Positions 1 to 6,053 of a stretch of 10,360 nucleotides of DNA are shown here, piece by piece. How positions within the stretch are numbered: position 1 is the stretch's first letter; each line of letters starts with the position of its first letter. Source of the stretch: Desulfamplus sp. (lineage in GTDB: Bacteria > Desulfobacterota > Desulfobacteria > Desulfobacterales > Desulfobacteraceae). Where the stretch lies: NCBI GenBank assembly GCA_015232935.1, contig JADFYT010000061.1, positions 1-10,360 on the forward strand, given 5' to 3'. The translations under genes and the position numbers were made by a program. The notes beneath the pieces were generated by a model. The model saw nothing but the letters and a program-made list of their open reading frames with translations, had not been told where the DNA came from and made no database searches.

Positions 1-620
1 TTCATATGTACAGAGAGATTGTCAATGTGGATGCTGCTTTTGGAATTTTCAGGGACACTGAAAGAGATACCTGCATGGTTATCGGGAGAAGCAATCTTGA
101 ACAGCTAAATATCGGGATGATAATGAGAAGCATGGGGGGAGGAGGACACCCGGGAGCCGGTTCCGCTCTGCTTAAATCCACCAATCCCGATGTGATTGAA
201 GAGATGATCATCGAGATGATCAAAGGCAATCAGCAGTCATCGGTAATGCTAAGCGATATAATGTCATATCCGGTTGTCACAGTCTCTGAGGATACTCCGG
301 TTGAAGAGGCTGCCATGATTTTAAGAGATACAGGCTGTTCCGGCGTGCCTGTGGTTGACAGCGAGGATCATGTCATTGGAATTATTTCAAGAAGGGATTT
401 CAGAAAAATAAGAAAAAATAACCACATGCAGTCTCCGGTAAAGGCATTTATGAGCAGGGACGTCATAACCATTGACCACAAGAAAAGTGCCATTGATGCT
501 GCGAGGCTCATGATAAAGCATGATATAGGCAGGATACCTGTTATAGAAAACAACAAGATAATTGGCATTGTAACCAGATCTGATGCCATGCTCTATTTTT
601 ATGATCTGCTGCCTGATTAG
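1..620 (+). CDS. DHHA1-CBS-CBS protein, C-terminal part (5' truncated by the window)
   Basis: This is the C-terminal part of a DHH-superfamily phosphoesterase-like protein with a tandem CBS (Bateman) module. The reading frame is open from base 3, so the start lies outside the window. The DHHA1 part spans about 6-230 and includes the glycine-rich GGGGHPGAG motif at 135-161, which contacts substrate or metal in DHH phosphoesterases (exopolyphosphatase, RecJ and NrnA types). Two CBS repeats follow, at about 240-415 (SDIMSYPVVTV, GIISRRDF) and 435-595 (VKAFMSRDVITI, GIVTRSDAM). CBS pairs usually bind adenine nucleotides and regulate the attached enzyme. The protein ends right after the second CBS with a TAG at 618-620. 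Related Desulfobacterota and Geobacter proteins, as I recall them, often continue into a poly(A)-polymerase/CCA-like nucleotidyltransferase domain, which is absent here. The domain call is firm. The substrate (oligonucleotide, cyclic dinucleotide or polyphosphate) cannot be told without the N-terminal DHH domain. Confidence 0.85.
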   Translation, partial: HMYREIVNVDAAFGIFRDTERDTCMVIGRSNLEQLNIGMIMRSMGGGGHPGAGSALLKSTNPDVIEEMIIEMIKGNQQSSVMLSDIMSYPVVTVSEDTPVEEAAMILRDTGCSGVPVVDSEDHVIGIISRRDFRKIRKNNHMQSPVKAFMSRDVITIDHKKSAIDAARLMIKHDIGRIPVIENNKIIGIVTRSDAMLYFYDLLPD

Positions 621-711
621 TCTTGCTTGAAGTTTAACGTGTCGGGTAGATTTTAAGATGATTCAGTCTTGCAAGCGTTTTTTTACCCGACAGTCAAACC
701 TTGAAAGAAGA
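621..711. repeat. Imperfect palindromic element between convergent genes
   Basis: The gap between the convergent DHHA1-CBS and oleC genes holds two roughly 28-nt arms, at 621-648 and 684-711. The inner 8 bp pair perfectly (GTCGGGTA at 641-648, TACCCGAC at 684-691). The outer parts match imperfectly, allowing a one-base gap on each side; I count about 24 of 29 aligned positions. The loop is about 35 nt. A run of seven T (678-684) lies in front of the right arm rather than after it, so this is not a textbook rho-independent terminator for either strand. The last 20 nt before 710 recur exactly at 9383-9402. GATTAG occurs on both sides (615-620 and 710-715), as a target-site duplication would. 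It could be a small non-autonomous inverted-repeat element or a REP-like extragenic palindrome. Confidence 0.5.
690..709 (+). repeat. 20-nt dispersed repeat, copy 1
   Basis: This 20-nt sequence (ACAGTCAAACCTTGAAAGAA) is identical to 9383-9402. It lies at the right-hand end of the palindromic element at 621-711. Both copies are in the same orientation and both sit between convergent genes. Confidence 0.75.
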
Positions 712-776
712 TTAGCAATCAGGATAAAGTAACTTACAAATCTGGAAATTCGACTATCACTGTTCTGCAACGCCTT

Positions 777-2471
777 TTAACTATGCCGTCTCTCCTCTTG
801 CGGCACCTCTTCTCCCAGTTTCTTTGCAGCCCAGACAGCAAGTTTCTCCCTGAATATTTTTGAGTTGTGCCTGATATCTACCGGAAAAGACTTGTGAATC
901 AGAATATGTTCTATATCCTGGGTCAGAGGTTGTGAGCCGGCCATCTCAAAAAGCTCTTCAATAAAGGACTCCTTGTCTTTGATCTGTACAGAAGGCTCAA
1001 TGCAGATCACCGGAGTCTGCATATCTTTTGGCCCGATACCTACCAGAGCACTTCTGAATACATTTTTGTGGTTATTGAATATGGATTCGCAAGGAATGGT
1101 GAACAAGGTGCCATTACGGGTAGTGACCCTGTGGCTTTTTCTGCCGCAGAACCAGATTCTCCCCTTGCCGTCACGCCAGCCAAGATCTCCCATACGATGC
1201 CATATGCCACCATCCCCATCAATTATTTTGGCAAACAGATCAGCCCTTGGATTCTGAAAATAGCGTGCTGTCACAAGAGGAGCGTTCACTATGATTTCAC
1301 CAACATCATTCTCCTCAACCAGAAGATCATCCGACCATTCCCCTATATGTTCATCGCTTATCTTGATAAGCCTTATCTGAGTGTCGCCAATAGGTCGTCC
1401 CACACATATGCCAAAACCCTGTTCACTGAGTTTTCTGGTCTCTTTAAGGATTTCATGGCTTCCAATGGATATGACTGGAACCGCTTCTGTTGCACCATAA
1501 GGGGTGTGAATCTGAATTTCGGGATTGAGCATGGATGAGAACTGTTCAATATTGTCTGGACTTACCGGAGCTCCGGCAGAGACTACCCGACGAAGAGACG
1601 GCAGAATAATTTCATTCTCCCTGCCATATTTTCCGACTCTGTTAAGCAGCGCGGGAGATGCAAACATATTTGTAATCCCATGATCCTCAATAGCTTCTAT
1701 TATCTTCTCGGGGTTGACACGGGCGGGTCTGGTTGGATCCATGTCAGGAATAATTGCGGTCATGCCAAGAGCCGGATCAAACAGTGCAAAAAGGGGAAAG
1801 GTTGGAAGGTCTATCTCGTCTTCGCCAATATTGAAATGAGACTGTATCTGCCTGATCTGGGCATCAAAATTGTTATGGGTATATACAACTCCCTTTGCAG
1901 GGCCTGTGCTTCCGGTGGTAAACAAAATTGCGGCAATTTCATCTTTTAATGTGGCAACTGTGGGAAAAGGTTTGTCCTCGACCTTGAACATGTTGTTTAA
2001 TGAGTGCCCGCCCCAGAACCATTTTCTTCCGGCAGTGATCCATGTATATACTGATTTAAAGTATTTTGGATAGACAAGCCTTAACAGATGAGCCTTTGGA
2101 ATTCCTATAAACGCCTCGGGGTTGCTCTGTCTAAAGCAGGAGAGCATTCTCATTATTCCCATGCCTGGATCTACCACAACAGGGACAGCCCCTATTTTGA
2201 ACAGTGCAAAGGTGGTACAGAAAAAATCCATGCCCGGAGGCACCATCAATATGGTTCTGGTTCCTCTTTTGATTCCCGCATCTCTTAATCCATAGGCAAG
2301 GTAGTCTGATTCAGTATCAAGCTGAGCAAAGGTCATCTGGCTGTATAAAACCCTGCCATGACTGTCTCTTGAAGAGGGATATACCACTGCCCTTTTGTAT
2401 GGATGTTTCAAGCTGTTTTTTTTGAGCCAGTGAGAAATATTGACAGTGTCGCTCATAACAGTATCTTGCAT
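777..2471 (-). CDS. oleC: OleC-like olefin beta-lactone synthetase (ANL superfamily)
   Basis: This 564-residue adenylate-forming enzyme has the usual length for OleC. OleC activates a 2-alkyl-3-hydroxyalkanoic acid with ATP and closes it to a beta-lactone, releasing AMP and PPi. OleB then decarboxylates the lactone to a long-chain olefin. Visible motifs are the phosphate-binding loop FTTGSTGPAKG (184-194), the OleC-like stretch PTFPLFALFDPALG just after it, HTPYGATEA (322-330), the ribose-binding aspartate in MGDLGW (D429) and a C-terminal lysine in HNSKIFREK (K538). The HNSKIFREKLAVWAA tail and the FPLFALFDPALG stretch favour OleC over generic acyl-CoA ligases. No signal peptide or membrane segment is evident. 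The start at 2471 has a weak AAGAGA-type site upstream; Met6 (2456) is an alternative. The gene stands alone between unrelated genes, without oleA, oleB or oleD, so an olefin product is not assured. Some homologues serve other beta-lactone pathways. Confidence 0.85.
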   Translation of the reverse strand: MQDTVMSDTVNISHWLKKNSLKHPYKRAVVYPSSRDSHGRVLYSQMTFAQLDTESDYLAYGLRDAGIKRGTRTILMVPPGMDFFCTTFALFKIGAVPVVVDPGMGIMRMLSCFRQSNPEAFIGIPKAHLLRLVYPKYFKSVYTWITAGRKWFWGGHSLNNMFKVEDKPFPTVATLKDEIAAILFTTGSTGPAKGVVYTHNNFDAQIRQIQSHFNIGEDEIDLPTFPLFALFDPALGMTAIIPDMDPTRPARVNPEKIIEAIEDHGITNMFASPALLNRVGKYGRENEIILPSLRRVVSAGAPVSPDNIEQFSSMLNPEIQIHTPYGATEAVPVISIGSHEILKETRKLSEQGFGICVGRPIGDTQIRLIKISDEHIGEWSDDLLVEENDVGEIIVNAPLVTARYFQNPRADLFAKIIDGDGGIWHRMGDLGWRDGKGRIWFCGRKSHRVTTRNGTLFTIPCESIFNNHKNVFRSALVGIGPKDMQTPVICIEPSVQIKDKESFIEELFEMAGSQPLTQDIEHILIHKSFPVDIRHNSKIFREKLAVWAAKKLGEEVPQEERRHS

Positions 2472-2712
2472 TTCAGTCTCTTTTTATATCTAAATGATCA
2501 CTGTGTTTTTTTACCCGGTTTACCATTTTTGATATGATTCTTTACTCCAGATTAGTTCCTTTGTAAACTTCAAACTGTTTATCTCGTAAATTTACCGGTC
2601 AGATTCCTTCGAGTTGCCCTTGGATTTGCATATTATTTTAATGCAATGTATATGATATAAAAAAAGGCATGAAAAACATAAAAAAAGCTGTGTATGAACT
2701 TCAGGAGGATAT
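2472..2712. promoter_or_regulatory. Divergent intergenic region between oleC and the DUF2868 gene
   Basis: This 241-bp AT-rich region should hold promoters for both divergent genes. It contains a perfect 10-bp palindrome, GTAAATTTAC (2586-2595), and an inverted repeat TTGCAT-N9-ATGCAA (2626-2646). A 13-mer GTTTTTTTACCCG (2505-2517) also occurs at 677-689 in the palindromic element. I see no convincing promoter for oleC. I see no RNA gene. A possible 15-codon ORF lies at its right end and is listed separately. Confidence 0.45.
2626..2656 (+). promoter_or_regulatory. Possible promoter overlapping an inverted repeat, upstream of the DUF2868 gene
   Basis: TTGCAT (2626-2631) could serve as a -35 box with TATATG (2649-2654, spacing 17) or TATGAT (2651-2656, spacing 19) as the -10. 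The -35 candidate is also the left arm of TTGCAT-N9-ATGCAA, so a dimeric regulator bound there would cover the spacer. The evidence is sequence resemblance only; AT-rich DNA produces such matches often. Confidence 0.3.
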
Positions 2713-2716
2713 GTGA
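2669..2716 (+). CDS. Possible 15-residue leader peptide overlapping the DUF2868 start
   Basis: An ATG at 2669 opens a 15-codon frame (MKNIKKAVYELQEDM) ending in TGA at 2714-2716. The stop overlaps the GTG start of the next gene in a GTGA arrangement, a common layout for translationally coupled genes. The AGGAGG serving the larger gene (2703-2708) lies inside the codons of this small frame, so ribosomes translating the leader would pass over it. Against it: the only purine-rich site before the ATG (AAGG at 2664-2667) is far too close for good initiation, and a frame this short arises easily by chance. No match to known attenuator peptides is apparent. Confidence 0.2.
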   Translation: MKNIKKAVYELQEDM

Positions 2717-4584
2717 AAAAGGCAAAATGGACATTGGGTCGCATTATTGATTTTGAATATTGCCTGAGACAGGATATGACCATTAGCGATGACAATTATC
2801 TTAAAAAACGGGACACAGAGATCTACATTAACCAGATCCTTCCATCAGGTTTGACTTCACCCTCAGAAATATTTCTGATCTGGCTTGAATCAATCAGAAA
2901 GACCGCAAATGAAAATCCAGTAAGGATAAATGACACTCACCGGAATTTTTCTCCTGGAAATATGTATGAAGAGTGTTTGGGCCTTCTAAGAGTTATTTTC
3001 CTGATTGCCGGCTTTATGGCAGGAATTTCAGTCTGTCTTGCTTTTTTTTCGTACACCGGACATCAGCCATTGAATGTCTCATGGTTTCTTGCCATAACCC
3101 TTTTTCCACAACTCTGCCTTATAATGGTGCTATCCGGATTTTTTCTTGCCTCAAGGTCTGGTTTTATGCAGCAAAAAAGATTTGTTCCGTACCCTTTTCT
3201 TGGCTTTGTTATTAAACAAAGCCTTATGATGCTTTCCAGAAAATCCCTTGAAAAGATCTCTTCTGAAAAAATAGATGCTGTTGAGGCAACCCTGGCGATA
3301 ATCAACGAGGGCAAGCAGGTATATGGACTGCTTTTTTTCTGGCCGCTTTTTATTATCATGCAGCTTTTTGGAATAGCCTTTAACGCTGGTATTCTTTTAT
3401 CGACAATTTCCCGCATTCTTTTTTTTGATACTGCTTTTGGATGGCAATCAACCCTTCAGATGAGTGCCGATATGGTCTATAAAGTGGTCTCCATGGTTGC
3501 CATACCATGGAGATGGATTCTTCCTGCCGGAACAGGGTTTCCAGATATTGACCAGATCATTGGAAGCCGGATTGTCCTCAAGGATGGTATTTACCACCTT
3601 GCTACAAACGACCTGGTTTCATGGTGGCCGTTCATGTGCCTGACGATTGTTTTTTACGGGCTTTTGCCCAGAATTATAATGTTTCTGTCCGGCCTTGTCT
3701 GCCTTGAAAAATCTCTTGAACAACAAAAGTTTGATCACAGGGAGTGCTCAAGGCTGCTTCGCCGCATGGTTATGTATGATGCAGTGCCTGACTCCGGCAA
3801 ACAATTACCCCATGCACCTTCAATCGAAAAACTGTCGCATGCACCTGAATTGTCGCATACACCTGAACAAACGCCAATTATCTCTGATACTACTGCTGTT
3901 TCTGATATTCAGGCTGCCAATACGCATAAAAAGCCTTCTGACACTTCTGGTCATGAAGCTGCTGATCCATATAAGCAATCGTCCGCAATTTCTGATTTCA
4001 AGGACGCATCTTCTTCTCTTTTGGGTCATATACCTCCGCCAATCAAGATTACCCCATGTATTGCCCTTGTTCCGGAAGATATCTATGAAGCCATGGATAA
4101 AGAATTTTTCATGGAGTTAATGAAAACAAGACACCTGTATGATGTCAGAAAAACAGTTGTAGTCGGTATTGATTTTGAAAAGGAGCTTGAATATGTTCAA
4201 ACCGAGTATGCCACTGCTGTCAATGTAAAAAAAACAAAAGAAAAGCCTGACGGTTTTGGATATGATAACTGGAGTGTCGTGATGCTTCAGGAGGCGTGGC
4301 AGCCGCCAATAAGGGAGACTCTTAATTTTATAAAATCACTAAGAAAGGTATTGGACAAAAAAACCCGCATAATCGTGGCTCTTACAGGCAGGCATGTTGA
4401 AACATACAAAGAACATGCCAAGACAGAATATACTGAGACAAACAGCACAGATCTCAACTATAACACCAAACATGGATCAACAAGTTTTTTCACCCCTGTT
4501 GACACATCTGACTGGGAGATATGGAAAACAAAGCTGTCAACAATTGCAGATCCCTGGCTCGTTATGGAAAAGGTTATTCAATAA
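2713..4584 (+). CDS. DUF2868 family membrane protein with a low-complexity linker
   Basis: This 623-residue membrane protein of unknown function matches the DUF2868 family as I recall it, including the ending FFTPVDTSDWEIWKTKL before the final DPWLVMEKV. Membrane segments appear near residues 92-112, 121-145, 205-234 and 305-332, grouped as an N-terminal pair, a long hydrophobic hairpin and a fourth span. Residues ~360-440 form a Ser/Thr/His/Pro-rich linker with short repeats (LSHAPE, LSHTPE) that makes the protein longer than the roughly 450-500 residues I expect for the family. A soluble C-terminal domain (~445-623) follows, probably cytoplasmic. I chose the GTG at 2713 because AGGAGG (2703-2708) lies just before it, although the 4-nt spacing is short; the ATG at 2711 is out of frame and stops at once. 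The stop overlaps the ATG of the DUF3482 GTPase, its usual partner. No catalytic motif is recognisable, so a GTPase-linked membrane role is an inference from context. Confidence 0.75.
   Translation: MKKAKWTLGRIIDFEYCLRQDMTISDDNYLKKRDTEIYINQILPSGLTSPSEIFLIWLESIRKTANENPVRINDTHRNFSPGNMYEECLGLLRVIFLIAGFMAGISVCLAFFSYTGHQPLNVSWFLAITLFPQLCLIMVLSGFFLASRSGFMQQKRFVPYPFLGFVIKQSLMMLSRKSLEKISSEKIDAVEATLAIINEGKQVYGLLFFWPLFIIMQLFGIAFNAGILLSTISRILFFDTAFGWQSTLQMSADMVYKVVSMVAIPWRWILPAGTGFPDIDQIIGSRIVLKDGIYHLATNDLVSWWPFMCLTIVFYGLLPRIIMFLSGLVCLEKSLEQQKFDHRECSRLLRRMVMYDAVPDSGKQLPHAPSIEKLSHAPELSHTPEQTPIISDTTAVSDIQAANTHKKPSDTSGHEAADPYKQSSAISDFKDASSSLLGHIPPPIKITPCIALVPEDIYEAMDKEFFMELMKTRHLYDVRKTVVVGIDFEKELEYVQTEYATAVNVKKTKEKPDGFGYDNWSVVMLQEAWQPPIRETLNFIKSLRKVLDKKTRIIVALTGRHVETYKEHAKTEYTETNSTDLNYNTKHGSTSFFTPVDTSDWEIWKTKLSTIADPWLVMEKVIQ
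3832..3867 (+). repeat. 18-bp tandem duplication in the DUF2868 linker
   Basis: Two 18-bp copies (3832-3849 and 3850-3867) differ at two positions and encode LSHAPE and LSHTPE in frame. A weaker relative (PHAPS) precedes them. This is in-frame slippage or duplication inside the unstructured linker between the membrane part and the C-terminal domain. Confidence 0.8.
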
Positions 4585-6011
4585 TGGACAAACATGTAAT
4601 AATGGAGAAAATTCCTGAATTTGCAATCATAGGCCATCCTAATGAGGGCAAGTCATCAGTTGTCTCTACCCTGGCAGAAGATGATACAGTCAAGATAAGC
4701 CCCATGCCCGGAGAGACTGTTGTCTGCCAGATTCTGCCTGTCCTGATTGACGGGCAGGAGATTATAAGATTCACTGATACTCCAGGATTTCAGAACCCCA
4801 GAGAGACCCTTGCCTGGATGAAGAATTACTCAGGCCCTGATGAGCTTCTTCTAAAAACATTTATAGATACTCATTGCAATAATCCTGATTTCAAGGATGA
4901 GTGCGAGCTTTTAACTCCTGTGGCACGGGGGGCCGGAATCATTTTTGTTGTAGATGGCTCAAGACCTGTCAGGCAAACTGATCGCATCGAGATGGAGATC
5001 CTCAGAATGACGGGCAGGCCAAGGATGTCCATTGTCAACTGCAAGGGCAACGAGCCTGTTCATCTGAATCAGTGGCAAAATGAGTTCAGAAAGCATTTTA
5101 ACTCGATACGGCAGTTCAATGCCCATAAGGCAACCTGGTCTGAAAGGATTGACCTGTTAGAGAGCCTCAAAGGTGTTGATCAGGATTGGCAACCAGCAAT
5201 TGCAATGGTTATCGAGAAGTTCAAAGAGGACTGGAAGCACCGAAACAGGCTTGCGGCAGCCATGACAACAGAGATGCTGGAACATATCCTGACCTTTACA
5301 ATGACCGAAAACATTGGAGAATCCGAGACATTCAATGATGCTAAAATCAGACTTCAGAAGCAGTTCATCAAGAAAATTGAAGCAATGGAGAGGCTTACCC
5401 ATGAAAAGATCAGAAAGCTTTTCAAGCACAACATCTTTGACTGCACACTGCCCTCAAACTCACTGCTCCACGAGGATCTTTTCAGTGAAAAGACATGGCA
5501 GTTTTTAGGACTCTCTCCAGGGGAAGTAGCAATTGCCGCTGGAATGGTAGGCGGTGCGACCGGAGTAGTTATTGATGTGATTGCCGCCGGCATTACTTTT
5601 GGTGTATTTTCAGCCATCGGGGGGATTTTGGGAGCAGGCTCTGCCCTGTTAAGCGGCAGGCGTATCGCGGATATAACATTCAAAGGGGTCAAACTTGGCA
5701 AGGATCAGGTCAAAATGGGACCTGTTTGCAATCTTCAGTTGATGTACATTCTTCTGGACAGGATGATGATCTTTCATGGCAGTATTATTAACTGGGCGCA
5801 CTCGCGCAGGGAGATTGACGAGTCTGTGGCCGATGATATAACGGCAAATCTCAAAAAAGGCTTCTCATCCGGATGGAATGATAAAACCAAAAAGGTGTGC
5901 AGCCGTTTTTTTCAAAGTGTATGCACAAAAAGCAGATTCAAATACAAAAAACAGCAGATTCGCGAAGAGATGGAGCAGGTTCTCTTTTCTGTGCTGGAAA
6001 AACAGGTTTAA
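4584..6011 (+). CDS. DUF3482 family GTPase with a C-terminal hydrophobic segment
   Basis: This is a 475-residue TRAFAC-class, Era-like GTP-binding protein of the DUF3482 family. G1 is GHPNEGKS (17-24) and G3 is DTPGF (65-69). At the G4 position the canonical NKxD is replaced by IVNCKGN (150-156); recalled family members also show a degenerate form such as PVLNFV. A helical, charged middle region follows. Residues ~312-356 are glycine- and alanine-rich and hydrophobic (GEVAIAAGMVGGATGVV) and could insert in or contact the membrane. I chose the ATG at 4584 because it overlaps the upstream TAA as TAATG and has AAGG ten nt upstream (4570-4573). The frame is open back to an ATG at 4521, but that start would lie wholly inside the previous gene, and the P-loop sits close to the N-terminus from 4584. 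Co-translation with the DUF2868 protein suggests a membrane GTPase pair of unknown role. Confidence 0.8.
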   Translation: MDKHVIMEKIPEFAIIGHPNEGKSSVVSTLAEDDTVKISPMPGETVVCQILPVLIDGQEIIRFTDTPGFQNPRETLAWMKNYSGPDELLLKTFIDTHCNNPDFKDECELLTPVARGAGIIFVVDGSRPVRQTDRIEMEILRMTGRPRMSIVNCKGNEPVHLNQWQNEFRKHFNSIRQFNAHKATWSERIDLLESLKGVDQDWQPAIAMVIEKFKEDWKHRNRLAAAMTTEMLEHILTFTMTENIGESETFNDAKIRLQKQFIKKIEAMERLTHEKIRKLFKHNIFDCTLPSNSLLHEDLFSEKTWQFLGLSPGEVAIAAGMVGGATGVVIDVIAAGITFGVFSAIGGILGAGSALLSGRRIADITFKGVKLGKDQVKMGPVCNLQLMYILLDRMMIFHGSIINWAHSRREIDESVADDITANLKKGFSSGWNDKTKKVCSRFFQSVCTKSRFKYKKQQIREEMEQVLFSVLEKQV

Positions 6012-6042
6012 CGACCCTATTCCGCTGTGCTCAAATCAAAAC

Positions 6043-6046
6043 GAGG
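6043..6046 (+). promoter_or_regulatory. Ribosome binding site deciding the kinase start
   Basis: GAGG lies seven nt before the ATG at 6054. The in-frame GTG at 6027 has no comparable site, so 6054 is preferred. Confidence 0.7.
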
Positions 6047-6053
6047 TACAAAG

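Noticed and set aside
621..711. Rho-independent terminator between the convergent genes
   Set aside because: The T-run precedes the right arm instead of following it, and the 35-nt loop is too large for a normal terminator.
1068..1538. Open + strand frame of about 156 codons inside oleC
   Set aside because: It lies wholly antisense to a gene with clear ANL motifs, and its translation shows no domain-like pattern.
3063..3416. Minus-strand open frame inside the DUF2868 gene
   Set aside because: It is antisense to the hydrophobic membrane segments and shows no recognisable motif; the + frame has family features and a ribosome binding site.
4521..4583. Upstream ATG (4521) as the start of the GTPase
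   Set aside because: It is entirely inside the DUF2868 gene, and the ATG at 4584 overlaps that gene's stop with an acceptable ribosome binding site.
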